This document shows positions 8,668 through 16,625 of a DNA stretch of 34,794 bases, one piece after another. The translations under genes were made by a program, and so were the position numbers. How positions within the stretch are numbered: the first letter of the stretch is position 1; every line of letters starts with the position of its first letter. Source of the stretch: an uncultured Muribaculaceae bacterium. Lineage in GTDB: Bacteria; Bacteroidota; Bacteroidia; Bacteroidales; Muribaculaceae. The stretch is from positions 1 to 34,794 of the forward strand of contig CALUNI010000011.1 in the NCBI GenBank assembly GCA_944321905.1, given 5' to 3'. Under the pieces are notes generated by a model. That model was not told the DNA's origin. It saw only the letters and a list, made by a program, of their open reading frames with translations, and ran no database searches.

Positions 8668-10194
8668 TTAGTTTATGCATTGCATTCTTGCGCGGCTGCT
8701 CGGCTGTATCAGCACATCGTTGATACCGAGTTTCTTTACATACTCAAGAGCCCGTGTGCCGAACTTTTCGCTGTCGCAATATATGAAGTCTTTGTTGTCG
8801 AGCGATGCCATGTGGTCGCCGCCGTGAGCCAGATAGTCGAGTGTGGCCACGCGGTATATTTTAGCTCTGTTCACCGCTATGCCCCACACAGTTGCCGCTT
8901 CTACTGAGCCATCCTTCTTGTACAGAACCTTCACGCTGTTGCTTACGGCATCGCCGCCGCGTGCGGCCATTACTTCGAGGGCTTTTATCAAGTCTTCTCC
9001 GCTGACATCGATTACCACGAGTTTGTTGTTGAATGGGAACATGGCACCAAGCAGGCCTTCCGACACGTCTCCTTCGGGCATAGATTGCCTTATGCCGCCT
9101 TTATTCATTATGGCAAGGTCGATTTTCAGGCCGCTTTGTTCGGTCGCTATATCGAAAGCCATGTCGGCAACCCAGTTTTGCATTTCGGTGCTGCTTTTAT
9201 AATAATACTGTTTTGACCGGGCGACTATGTTGTTGAGCAATTTGTGTACAGGTTCTTGGAATGGAGCGAGAAATGCTTCGAGTGCGGGGTAGTGGGCTTT
9301 GGAGTCCCAATGCTCATCGACAGGAATCAAGCCGTAATCGACCGTAAGGCTGTCGAGGTCGATTTTTATGCATCCCACGTTCTTGCCCATGTTTCCTGTC
9401 TGCGTAACCGGGATTTCGCGTCCCGCTTTGTTGGCCACTTTCCATGGAACGCTTTTAGGGTCGGTCGGGTCGATTAGCGTGTGTGAGTGTCCGCCAATTA
9501 CAAGGTCGATGTCGCTGCTCGACTTCACTATTTGGATGTCTCCCGGCGAGTCGGGATTGTTGCTGTCGTAGCCTATGTGCGATACCATTATCACGAAGTC
9601 GGCTTTCTCGGTCTGCTTCAGGCGGCGAGCCGTCTCGTTTGCCACTGTTAATGAATTGACGTAAACGAGACCTTTGCAATTGGCCATGTCTATCATTCCC
9701 ACGGGGTCGAGGTTTATACCCATGATTCCAAATCGCTTGCCGCCGTATTCCTTGATTATGTAAGGAGAGTAGTGTCCGTCAAGTTTGGTCGAGGCAAGTC
9801 GGTAATTGGCCGAGAGTCGCGATACTTTCAGCCGGTTCTGGTAATATGCGAGCGAGTCGATTCCGTTGTCAAACTCGTGGTTGCCCAGGACCGAGATGTC
9901 GTATCCGAGGCTGTCAAGTAACGGATATTCCACCGCGCCGCCGTAAAGGGAGAAATATAGAGTGCCTTGCACTATGTCGCCGGCATCTACCAGCAACACA
10001 TTTTTTTCGGCTCCGCGGATACTGTCGATTATGGCTTTTCGGCGCAAGATACCTCCTTTTCCGTCAAAGTCGGGGTCGATTTGGCTGTGCGTGTCGTTGG
10101 TGGTGAGAATGACCAGATCTTCGGCATTCATGTTGCTGCCAAAGAGCAATACCGCAATGCCGAGCGTTATAAAAATCTTTTTCAACTGTTTCAT
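8668..10194 (-). CDS. Secreted 5'-nucleotidase/UshA-like metallophosphatase
   Basis: Exported two-domain phosphoesterase of 508 residues. Residues 1-24 are a signal peptide ending in MNA. The calcineurin-like domain (about 25-250) shows TTNDTH at 31-36, VDAGDIVQGT, LGNHEFDNG and GGHSHT, the full set of dimetal ligands. The 5'-nucleotidase C-terminal domain (about 310-480) has NKGGIRQ and DYLAHGGDHM, the residues that stack on the nucleotide base. It would hydrolyse nucleotides or UDP-sugars in the periplasm and feed nucleoside uptake. In many Bacteroides relatives the two domains are separate genes (family knowledge); here they are fused in one frame. It is the first gene of an operon with the GH3 fusion, with an 85-nt gap upstream to the metallohydrolase gene. 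Confidence 0.88.
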   Translation of the reverse strand: MKQLKKIFITLGIAVLLFGSNMNAEDLVILTTNDTHSQIDPDFDGKGGILRRKAIIDSIRGAEKNVLLVDAGDIVQGTLYFSLYGGAVEYPLLDSLGYDISVLGNHEFDNGIDSLAYYQNRLKVSRLSANYRLASTKLDGHYSPYIIKEYGGKRFGIMGINLDPVGMIDMANCKGLVYVNSLTVANETARRLKQTEKADFVIMVSHIGYDSNNPDSPGDIQIVKSSSDIDLVIGGHSHTLIDPTDPKSVPWKVANKAGREIPVTQTGNMGKNVGCIKIDLDSLTVDYGLIPVDEHWDSKAHYPALEAFLAPFQEPVHKLLNNIVARSKQYYYKSSTEMQNWVADMAFDIATEQSGLKIDLAIMNKGGIRQSMPEGDVSEGLLGAMFPFNNKLVVIDVSGEDLIKALEVMAARGGDAVSNSVKVLYKKDGSVEAATVWGIAVNRAKIYRVATLDYLAHGGDHMASLDNKDFIYCDSEKFGTRALEYVKKLGINDVLIQPSSRARMQCIN

Positions 10195-10279
10195 GCTTTT
10201 TTTCAGTGTAAAAATACGAGGTTTAAATATTGTCAGTTATTTTATTCATCGCTTCTGCGTTTATTTGTCGGGCTATCGT

Positions 10280-11038
10280 CTATACCGGCACGATTAGGCC
10301 GTCGTAGGCAAAGCTCACATTTTGCGGAAGCAGTTTTGCCGCCTCACGTTCAAGCCCCATGTCATGGCTCATGTGTATGAGATAGGCATGGGAAGGGCAT
10401 ATGCCGGCTATCGCGTCGAGCGACTCTTGCAGCGACATGTGCGACAGGTGGTCTCTAAGCCGCAGTGCGTTGATTACCAGAGTGCGAATGCCGTGAAGCC
10501 TTTTGATTACGGCATCGTCGATGTGCTTTGCATCGGTGATGTATGCCATGTTGCCAATCTTGAAGCCTGAAATCAGCAGCTTGTAATGCCATATGGGCAG
10601 CGGCTCGACAAGCGTTTCTCCCACGTAGAAAGGTTCATCAGCTATAGGTACCATATCAAACGATGGGACACCCGGGTAGGGGTGGGATGTGAAACAATAT
10701 GGCAGGCGGGTGCGTATGTCGCGCAGCACGTCTTCACGTGCGTATATGGGAAACTTGTGGATGGCGCAAAACGGGCGCAGGTCGTCGATTCCGCCTACGT
10801 GGTCGTAGTGGCTGTGTGTGACAAGCAGTGCGCATGGATGATTGTGCCTTGCTCGCAACATTTGTAATCTGAAGTCGGGACCGCAGTCTATCAGAATTTC
10901 TTTCCCGTCGTCGGCTTGCAATACTGCCGACGTGCGCAGCCGCTTGTCGTGAGGGTCGGATGACGTGCATACCTCGCAGTCGCATCCGATTTGTGGAACG
11001 CCTGTCGATGTGCCGGTTCCTAAGAATTCGATTTCCAT
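10280..11038 (-). CDS. MBL-fold metallohydrolase, PhnP-like
   Basis: Cytosolic metallo-beta-lactamase-fold hydrolase of 252 residues. The dimetal motif THSHYDHVGG occupies 74-83 (His75, His77, Asp79, His80), and further ligands are seen in YITDAKH and LIHMSHD. An N-terminal cysteine cluster, GCDCEVC at 18-24, matches the structural zinc site of PhnP, a cyclic phosphodiesterase. No phosphonate genes lie nearby, so the substrate here is more likely another cyclic phosphate or nucleotide; relatives of this type are widespread single genes in Bacteroidota. It begins 13 nt after murB on the same strand, so the two are almost certainly co-transcribed. Confidence 0.85.
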   Translation of the reverse strand: MEIEFLGTGTSTGVPQIGCDCEVCTSSDPHDKRLRTSAVLQADDGKEILIDCGPDFRLQMLRARHNHPCALLVTHSHYDHVGGIDDLRPFCAIHKFPIYAREDVLRDIRTRLPYCFTSHPYPGVPSFDMVPIADEPFYVGETLVEPLPIWHYKLLISGFKIGNMAYITDAKHIDDAVIKRLHGIRTLVINALRLRDHLSHMSLQESLDAIAGICPSHAYLIHMSHDMGLEREAAKLLPQNVSFAYDGLIVPV

Positions 11039-11051
11039 GAGCCTTTGATGT

Positions 11052-12062
11052 TTATATAATGTTGGCCTCGGGTTGTAGCGTTATGCCATATTTTTCTTCT
11101 ATGACAGTTGTCACGTGCTTGTATAGGGCAACCACGTCGTCTGGCGTGGCGGTTCCGCCATTTGCTATTACGAGACACTGCTTGGGATAGACGAGTGCGC
11201 CGCCAATGGCAAAACCTTTCAACCCGGCATTCTCGATAAGCCATCCTGCCGGTACTTTGACCCTGCCGTCGGCTGCGGGATAGTGAGGCATGGCCGGATA
11301 GGACTGCTTCAGTGTTTCAAATTGTTGCCGCAGGATAACCGGATTTTTGAAGAAGCTGCCCACGCTGCCCGTTTCGTCGGGATTTGGCAACTTGCCGTTG
11401 CGAGTGTCGATTATGGTGTTGCGTATGTCGGTCATCGACAGGCCGGGTTGATCGGCAAGCCCTTTCAGCGGGCCGTATGTGAGCGTGAATACAGGTGTCT
11501 TGGATAATCGGTATTCGACCGACGTGACTATGTATCGGTTGGAATATTCGTTCTTGAAAATGCTGTCGCGATAGGCGTATCGGCACTCTTGGTTGTCGAA
11601 GTGTGCAGGCTTGCCGGTCGGCTTGTCGATGCAGTTGACGCGTTCTATTATGCCACAAGCTTCCACGCCGTAGCTGCCTATGTTTTGCACGGCACTTGCG
11701 CCTACTTCTCCAGGAATTCCCGAGAGGTTTTCGGCACCATAATAATTATGGCTTATGCAGTATTTGACAAACTCGTCCCACTTGATGCCGGCTCCTGCTT
11801 CTATTATCACTTCGGTATCGGATTCATCGACCACCGATATGAAACGTATGCAAGAATGCAGCAACATGCCGTCGTAGTCGCGAGTGAACACAAGGTTGCT
11901 GCCTCCGCCTATGTGCATCGAGCGGCACTGGCGGTATGTGGGAGAGTCGAGTATTTGCAGCAGTTCGTCGATTGTCGAGTATTCGGCCAGATATCTGCAC
12001 TTTACGTCAAGGTGCATCGTCGTGGCTTCCTTTAATGGGAAATTTTCAATTAATTTCATCAT
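11052..12062 (-). CDS. murB: UDP-N-acetylenolpyruvoylglucosamine reductase
   Basis: FAD enzyme that uses NADPH to reduce UDP-GlcNAc-enolpyruvate to UDP-MurNAc, the second committed step of peptidoglycan synthesis, in the cytosol. At 336 residues it is of the E. coli-like type I. The FAD domain shows IGGGSNLVF at 51-59 and SGIPGEVGASAVQNIGSYG, split as SGIPGEVG and AVQNIGSYG. The substrate domain shows YAYRDSIFK, then GSVGSFFKNP with the proton-donor Ser, and Glu332 in the C-terminal LQPEANII. The start ATG overlaps the TGA of the upstream lipoprotein gene (ATGA, 12059-12062), so translation is probably coupled. Confidence 0.95.
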   Translation of the reverse strand: MMKLIENFPLKEATTMHLDVKCRYLAEYSTIDELLQILDSPTYRQCRSMHIGGGSNLVFTRDYDGMLLHSCIRFISVVDESDTEVIIEAGAGIKWDEFVKYCISHNYYGAENLSGIPGEVGASAVQNIGSYGVEACGIIERVNCIDKPTGKPAHFDNQECRYAYRDSIFKNEYSNRYIVTSVEYRLSKTPVFTLTYGPLKGLADQPGLSMTDIRNTIIDTRNGKLPNPDETGSVGSFFKNPVILRQQFETLKQSYPAMPHYPAADGRVKVPAGWLIENAGLKGFAIGGALVYPKQCLVIANGGTATPDDVVALYKHVTTVIEEKYGITLQPEANII

Positions 12063-12991
12063 AGTCGGAATGTGGTTAGTAATCCTTCTTCGTCAAAAAT
12101 CAGGTATGCGCCGTTGGCGTAGTACCAATATTCACGCACCCCGTTATATGTCGGCACCTTTTCGAGGTTGTTTGGCGCGCCTATCGACAAGCGGCATTCT
12201 TCGCGTGTCATGTTCAATGCCACTTGTCCGTTGATGATGCGTTGCCAGTCCTCGTCGGTAATCAGCGGATAACGTTCGCGTATGTCGGTCGTCGAGAACA
12301 GGTCGTTGAAGCTGCGGTGCAGATAATTGTCGCGGTATGACATGAACACGTATGCCGTGCGCCCGCTGTCTTGAAATTCTACCTTGTAGGGAAACACTTT
12401 GTCGCCGGGCAGCACGTCGGTTATGGTTACGTTTACATATTTGCGCCCCCACGTCATTTTTCCGGCTGCGTCATACCAAATTGATGTTTTTATGAAAAGC
12501 GAACTCCCATTTAAAACGTCGCGTAGTCGCGTCACCTCATCCATGTCAACGAGAAAGGGTACCTCGAAACGGTCGGCATACCCCGTGATGTCGTCCATGG
12601 TGCGGTTGGTGTTGTATTGCAGGCTGGTTGTGCCATATTTGAAATATGTGTTGACAACCGGGCGACCGTCGATCGACATGCTTATAGTGTATCCGTCATA
12701 TGCAATCTCTTTCCCTTGCAGTTGCAGCGTATCGACCGATAGCTGTTGTGAAGGGGTGAAGATGTATTTTATGTTGTTGTCGGTGACGTAGAATCTTTTT
12801 CCCGTTTCCCAGTGCGGAAACGTGTCGAGTCTTATCTCGATAGTCGGCACGTCGGCTTTGTCGTCGCCGGAATATGCTTTCTCCACGTCTTTTTGTGTTA
12901 TGGCTTTTGTGCCTTCGACGCCGGTAAAGCAGCCCTGTAGCGACGATGCGGCAACGATGCAAGCTATGTATAATAATGCTTTCCTCATCAT
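12059..12991 (-). CDS. Predicted lipoprotein with a BamE/SmpA-like C-terminal segment
   Basis: Exported lipoprotein of 310 residues. The start is placed at 12991 because the sequence then opens with a basic n-region, a hydrophobic core and the lipobox LQGC, with the lipidated Cys at 21. The mature body has no family I recognise. The last 50 residues (MTREECRLSIGAPNNLE, a gap, then YWYYANGAYLIFDEEGLLT) resemble the BamE/SmpA pattern of a short helix with a G-x-P turn followed by strands; this is similarity by eye. It precedes murB with a 4-nt overlap and therefore probably heads the lipoprotein-murB-metallohydrolase operon. Location would be the inner or outer membrane, facing the periplasm. 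A cell-envelope role is inference from context. Confidence 0.75.
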   Translation of the reverse strand: MMRKALLYIACIVAASSLQGCFTGVEGTKAITQKDVEKAYSGDDKADVPTIEIRLDTFPHWETGKRFYVTDNNIKYIFTPSQQLSVDTLQLQGKEIAYDGYTISMSIDGRPVVNTYFKYGTTSLQYNTNRTMDDITGYADRFEVPFLVDMDEVTRLRDVLNGSSLFIKTSIWYDAAGKMTWGRKYVNVTITDVLPGDKVFPYKVEFQDSGRTAYVFMSYRDNYLHRSFNDLFSTTDIRERYPLITDEDWQRIINGQVALNMTREECRLSIGAPNNLEKVPTYNGVREYWYYANGAYLIFDEEGLLTTFRL

Positions 12992-13018
12992 TGGCAATCG
13001 TTGAGTAATGAAACTCGA

Positions 13019-13026
13019 CAAAATTA
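13019..13026 (-). promoter_or_regulatory. Bacteroidota -7 element of the lipoprotein-murB operon
   Basis: Reads TAATTTTG on the minus strand, an exact TAnnTTTG, 27 nt upstream of the start at 12991. No clear TTG was found at the expected distance further upstream. Confidence 0.5.
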
Positions 13027-13083
13027 CACATAATTCATGAATGTTGGCAGGTGGTGAAGCATGTAAAAATATTAAACCCAAAT

Positions 13084-13209
13084 CGGTCGTTAGATTTTAT
13101 GGTGATTTTTAGGATTATGTGAAGGTTTGTGCCTTGAAACGATGCCGACAGAAACTAAAAAGCGGCATAAGAAGCATTTCCAAAACAAATATTTGCGGTC
13201 TAATGGCCG
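13084..13209 (+). repeat. Inverted-repeat-bounded intergenic element, copy 1 (long form)
   Basis: Bounded by CGGTCGTTAGA (13084-13094) and TCTAATGGCCG (13199-13209), which pair over 11 bp with two G-T wobbles. The right part (13180-13213) matches 28530-28563 in 33 of 34 positions. The left part matches 28511-28527 with one extra T. Copy 1 has 75 nt between the two shared blocks where copy 2 has 2 nt. The shared block contains the palindrome CAAATATTTG. I do not recognise the family. Confidence 0.7.
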
Positions 13210-13321
13210 TTTTGGGGGGTAAAATGTATGTTTCTCAAGGCTTGCGGAAGCCGTTGCGCGGAAGCTTTTTATATTGTGTCTCTTAAATAATTTTAATCGC
13301 GCGAAATTTTGACTGATAATT

Positions 13322-13351
13322 TTTGTACTTCACATTTATTTGTTAATTTTG
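13322..13351 (+). promoter_or_regulatory. Bacteroidota-type promoter of rprXY
   Basis: TTTG at 13322-13325, an 18-nt spacer, and TAATTTTG at 13344-13351, an exact TAnnTTTG. The predicted transcript would carry a leader of about 50 nt before rprX. Confidence 0.6.
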
Positions 13352-13394
13352 TGCCGTTGTGTTAATGTGCCGAGGTTGACACGGCAAGAATTAT

Positions 13395-13401
13395 AAAGGA
13401 G
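13395..13401 (+). promoter_or_regulatory. Shine-Dalgarno site of rprX
   Basis: AAAGGAG lies 6 nt before the ATG at 13408. It is a strong site, unlike most starts in this window, and it fixes the start of rprX. Confidence 0.6.
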
Positions 13402-13407
13402 TTAGTT

Positions 13408-14913
13408 ATGAAGAAATCAACGATTTGGCTTTTGACCATAATAATGTCTTGTACATTTATGGGGCTGCTCTACGTGCAAATTATGTATATGGAAAACATG
13501 ATTAAGATGCGCAACGAACAGTTCTCGGAAGTCGTAAAACGTAGTCTTTATGGCGTATCCAACACGTTGGAGCAGGATGAGACGAAGAGGTATCTCGAAG
13601 AAGACCTCGACCGCTTGTCGAATTTCTATACCGATTTCAGCAGCAACAGATCCAAGAGCTTCGAGTATTCGCTTAAGTCGCCCGACGGGTCGTCGGACTA
13701 TAAGATAAAAGGGACGTTGAATGCGATAAACCAGGAAGGCGGCGACAACATCAAGGACCTAAGCGACAGCTACAGCAACATGCAGCGTGTGCTCAAAGGG
13801 CAATATCTTTACCAACAAGGAATATTGAACGAGGTGATATTGAACATGCTCGCCCAATCGTCGAACCGGCCAATAGAGGAACGTGCCGACTCGGCTGTGG
13901 TGCGCAAGTACCTTGGCGTGGAGCTTGAAAACAACGGGCTTGACTTGCCGTTTGATTTCGCATTGGTCAACCGCAACGGGACGGTAGTTTACCAGTCGGC
14001 CGATTTCAACCCCGAGCGTAACGGCAACGTGTATTCGCAAGTGGTGTTCCCCAACGACCCGGTAAACAAGATGAACTACTTGAAGGTAACTTTCCCGACT
14101 AAGAGTGATTACATATTCTCGTCGATTAAGTTCATGATACCGTCGTTTGTGTTTTCGTTCATACTGCTTGCGGTGTTCCTATATACCATTATATTGGCGT
14201 TCAGACAGAAGAAGCTGACCGAGATGAAGAATGACTTCATCAACAACATGACTCATGAGTTCAAGACTCCGATATCGACCATATCGCTTGCCGCCCAGAT
14301 GCTCAACGACGACAGCGTGAGGAAAAGCAGCATGATGATGCAGCACATATCCACGGTGATAAATGACGAGACCAAGCGGCTTCGCTTCCAAGTAGAAAAG
14401 GTGCTGCAGATGTCGATGTTTGACAGGCAGAAGGCCACGCTTAAGTTGCAGGAAATCGATGCCAACGCGGCGATAGCCAACATCGTGAACACATATAAGA
14501 TAAAAGTGGAAAAATATGGCGGGAAGATAACTTCGAGCCTTGAGGCCGAGGATTCGATAATAAACGTTGACGAGATGCACTTCACCAACGTCATATTCAA
14601 CTTGCTCGACAACGCGCTGAAGTACCGCCGCGAGGATGTGCCGCTTGAACTGGGCGTATCGACGCGCGACACGGGCGACCGGCTTGAGATTGTGATATCC
14701 GACAACGGGATAGGAATAAAAAAAGAAGACCAGAAAAAGATATTCGAGAAATTCTACCGCGTATCGACAGGCAACCGCCACGACGTGAAAGGCTTCGGCC
14801 TGGGACTTGCCTATGTGCACAAGATGATTGTGGAGCTGAAGGGCGACATACGGGTGGAAAGCGAGCCTAACGTAGGGTCTAAGTTCATAATAACGTTACC
14901 ATTGTTAAAATAA
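13408..14913 (+). CDS. rprX: Two-component sensor histidine kinase RprX
   Basis: Inner-membrane histidine kinase of 501 residues. TM1 spans about 6-26, a periplasmic sensor domain about 27-240, and TM2 about 241-265. The HisKA motif MTHEFKTPIS at 281-290 places the phospho-accepting His at 283. The ATPase domain follows, with NLLDNALKYR near 400 (N box), DNGIGIKKED (G1) and GFGLGLAYVHK (G2). It matches the RprX type known from Bacteroides fragilis, where overexpression affects tetracycline resistance, and its partner rprY follows after 13 nt. It should autophosphorylate and pass phosphate to RprY; the signal is not known. It has its own promoter and a good ribosome-binding site. The pair is conserved across Bacteroidales, so it need not be dedicated to the polysaccharide locus downstream. 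Confidence 0.9.
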   Translation: MKKSTIWLLTIIMSCTFMGLLYVQIMYMENMIKMRNEQFSEVVKRSLYGVSNTLEQDETKRYLEEDLDRLSNFYTDFSSNRSKSFEYSLKSPDGSSDYKIKGTLNAINQEGGDNIKDLSDSYSNMQRVLKGQYLYQQGILNEVILNMLAQSSNRPIEERADSAVVRKYLGVELENNGLDLPFDFALVNRNGTVVYQSADFNPERNGNVYSQVVFPNDPVNKMNYLKVTFPTKSDYIFSSIKFMIPSFVFSFILLAVFLYTIILAFRQKKLTEMKNDFINNMTHEFKTPISTISLAAQMLNDDSVRKSSMMMQHISTVINDETKRLRFQVEKVLQMSMFDRQKATLKLQEIDANAAIANIVNTYKIKVEKYGGKITSSLEAEDSIINVDEMHFTNVIFNLLDNALKYRREDVPLELGVSTRDTGDRLEIVISDNGIGIKKEDQKKIFEKFYRVSTGNRHDVKGFGLGLAYVHKMIVELKGDIRVESEPNVGSKFIITLPLLK

Positions 14914-14926
14914 AAAATATAGGATT

Positions 14927-15637
14927 ATGGAAGAAAGATTGCGTATTCTGCTATGCGAGGATGATGAGAATCTGGGCATGCTTTTAAGAGAATATTTGCA
15001 GGCCAAGGGGTTCAATGCCGACCTCTTTGCCGACGGAGAGAGTGGCTACAAGGCTTTTTTGAAAGGCAAGTATGACCTGTGCGTGCTCGACGTGATGATG
15101 CCAAAGAAGGACGGTTTCGCCCTGGCACAGGAAATCCGCACGGTCAACAGTGAAGTGCCTATCATATTTTTGACTGCCAAGTCGTTGAAGGAAGATGTGT
15201 TTGAGGGCTTCAAGATTGGTGCCGACGATTATATCACCAAGCCTTTCAGCATGGAAGAGCTTGTGGTCCGGATCGAGGCCATCTTGCGTCGCGTGAAGGG
15301 CAAGAAGGGCAAGGAGATTACCATGTACAAGATAGGCAAGTTTACCTTCGACACCCAGAAGCAAGTGCTTATGATCGAAGACAAGGTGACGAAGCTCACA
15401 ACCAAGGAGTCGGAACTGCTGAGCCTGCTGTGTGCGCATGTCAACGAGATACTCGAAAGGAATTTCGCGCTGAAGACCATCTGGATCGACGACAATTATT
15501 TCAATGCCCGCAGCATGGACGTGTATATCACCAAGTTGCGTAAGCATCTTAAGGACGATCCGTCGATTGAAATCATCAATATCCACGGCAAGGGCTACAA
15601 GCTGATTGCTCCCGATGTTGAAGCCAAAGCAAAGTAA
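14927..15637 (+). CDS. rprY: Two-component response regulator RprY (OmpR/PhoB type)
   Basis: DNA-binding response regulator of 236 residues. The receiver domain (about 5-120) has acidic residues Asp12/Asp13, the phospho-accepting Asp55 in VLDVMMPKKDG, and Lys105 in TKPFS. The winged-helix domain (about 135-230) ends with IHGKGYKL, typical of the OmpR class. The sequence is very close to my memory of Bacteroides RprY over both domains (for example LLCEDDENLGMLLREYLQA near the N-terminus, IWIDDNYFNARSMDVYI near the C-terminus). It is expressed with rprX and ends 28 nt before a strong terminator. Its targets cannot be read from this window. Confidence 0.93.
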   Translation: MEERLRILLCEDDENLGMLLREYLQAKGFNADLFADGESGYKAFLKGKYDLCVLDVMMPKKDGFALAQEIRTVNSEVPIIFLTAKSLKEDVFEGFKIGADDYITKPFSMEELVVRIEAILRRVKGKKGKEITMYKIGKFTFDTQKQVLMIEDKVTKLTTKESELLSLLCAHVNEILERNFALKTIWIDDNYFNARSMDVYITKLRKHLKDDPSIEIINIHGKGYKLIAPDVEAKAK

Positions 15638-15665
15638 ACATACAGATAGGTATGACTAATTTGGA

Positions 15666-15711
15666 GGACAACGCCAAGCATGGTGAATGCGCTTGGCGTT
15701 GTCCTTTTTTT
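15666..15711 (+). terminator. Rho-independent terminator of rprXY
   Basis: A perfect 14-bp stem (GGACAACGCCAAGC at 15666-15679 with GCTTGGCGTTGTCC at 15691-15704), an 11-nt loop, then seven Ts. It cleanly ends the rprXY transcript. Confidence 0.95.
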
Positions 15712-15742
15712 GACACGTGCGTAATCAGAATCGGGCAATTTC

Positions 15743-15773
15743 TTTAAAAATCCAAAACAGTTTCTTAATTTTG
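15743..15773 (+). promoter_or_regulatory. Bacteroidota-type promoter of the plsC-like gene
   Basis: TAATTTTG at 15766-15773 is an exact -7 match; TTTA at 15743-15746, 19 nt upstream, is a weak -33. Transcription would start near 15780, which excludes the ATG at 15782 as the normal start and supports 15836. Confidence 0.5.
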
Positions 15774-15835
15774 CATATATAATGAATATATGGCCTCTTG
15801 AGGGGGCTATCGGAAAAAATCAAAGTACCAATCAT

Positions 15836-16552
15836 ATGAAGTATCTGTTAAGAATTTACCAATGGGTGATCGTATGTCCTATATTGTTGACATTGACCAT
15901 ATTGACGGCTGTGCTGACAGTGCTGTTGAGCCTGCTCGGCATGGGAAAATGGGCCGGTTACTATCCTCCCAAGCTTTGGGCAAAGTTTTGGTGCTGGCTC
16001 ATGTTTGTCAGGGTCGAGGTGCGCAATCGCCGGTTTATAGATAAAAAGACCTCTTATGTGTTTGTCGCCAACCATCAAGGGGCATACGACATATTTTCGA
16101 TATATGCCTATCTTAACCACAACTTCAGGTGGATGATGAAGAAAAGCCTTGAGAAAGTACCCTTTGTGGGTATAGCCTGCAAGAGCAGCGGTCACATAAT
16201 GGTTGACCGTTCGTCGCCGTCGGCCATAAAGGCAACCATGGACGAGGCAAAAGAGAAATTGCGCGACGGGATGTCGCTCGTGGTGTTCCCCGAAGGGGCG
16301 CGTTCGTGGGATGGCAAGATGCGTCCGTTCAAGCGTGGCGCGTTTAAGTTGGCTCTTGATTTCAACCTTCCCGTGGTGCCGATAACCATCGACGGCTCGT
16401 TCAAGGTATTGCCACGCACAACTTATAATATCACTCCCGGCAAGATAGTATTGACCATACACGAGCCGATAATGCCGTCGGCCGAGGGGCATGACCTCGA
16501 CAAGGTGCTTGCCGAAAGTTTTGAGCAGATACAGTCGTCGCTGCCGGCATGA
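15836..16552 (+). CDS. plsC: 1-acyl-sn-glycerol-3-phosphate acyltransferase (PlsC family)
   Basis: Membrane-associated acyltransferase of 238 residues that would convert lysophosphatidic acid to phosphatidic acid in phospholipid synthesis. A hydrophobic N-terminal helix spans about 8-35. Motif I is NHQGAYD at 79-85 (the HX4D catalytic pair, His80 and Asp85). Motif III is FPEGARS at 151-157. VPITIDGS near 180 is the fourth block. The start at 15836 is preferred because the promoter lies just upstream and the ATG at 15782 would be at the transcription start. The gene stands alone between the rprXY terminator and the polysaccharide locus. Bacteroidales often have several PlsC-like genes, so acylation of another lipid, such as an ornithine lipid, is possible. 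Confidence 0.87.
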   Translation: MKYLLRIYQWVIVCPILLTLTILTAVLTVLLSLLGMGKWAGYYPPKLWAKFWCWLMFVRVEVRNRRFIDKKTSYVFVANHQGAYDIFSIYAYLNHNFRWMMKKSLEKVPFVGIACKSSGHIMVDRSSPSAIKATMDEAKEKLRDGMSLVVFPEGARSWDGKMRPFKRGAFKLALDFNLPVVPITIDGSFKVLPRTTYNITPGKIVLTIHEPIMPSAEGHDLDKVLAESFEQIQSSLPA

Positions 16553-16555
16553 GAG

Positions 16556-16570
16556 CCCGCAGCCGGCGGG
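16556..16570 (+). terminator. Weak stem-loop after the plsC-like gene
   Basis: CCCGC (16556-16560) and GCGGG (16566-16570) form a short GC-rich hairpin directly after the stop codon, followed by TCTTGAAATAATTTG. The stem is short and the T tract poor, so termination is only possible. Confidence 0.3.
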
Positions 16571-16595
16571 TCTTGAAATAATTTGTAGCAACCTA

Positions 16596-16625
16596 TTGCG
16601 GTTTGCCGTATTTTACTTACCTTTG
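16596..16625 (+). promoter_or_regulatory. Bacteroidota-type promoter of the polysaccharide locus
   Basis: TTG at 16596-16598, a spacer of exactly 19 nt, and TACCTTTG at 16618-16625 (exact TAnnTTTG). It is one of the two best promoters in the window and points at the UpxY-like gene. Transcription should start near 16632. Confidence 0.75.

Larger units (their letters stand above)
12992..13407. other. Divergent intergenic region between the lipoprotein gene and rprX
   Basis: This 416-nt stretch has no credible gene. It holds the minus-strand promoter element for the lipoprotein (13019-13026), a copy of an inverted-repeat-bounded element (13084-13209), a G6 run (13214-13219), a short repeated GCGGAAGC (13244-13251 and 13259-13266), and the rprX promoter and ribosome-binding site at its right end. 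Confidence 0.7.

Noticed and set aside
13214-13219. G6 run in the intergenic region as a third phase-variable tract
   Set aside because: Six bases are too short to suggest frequent slippage, and it lies outside the rprX promoter core.
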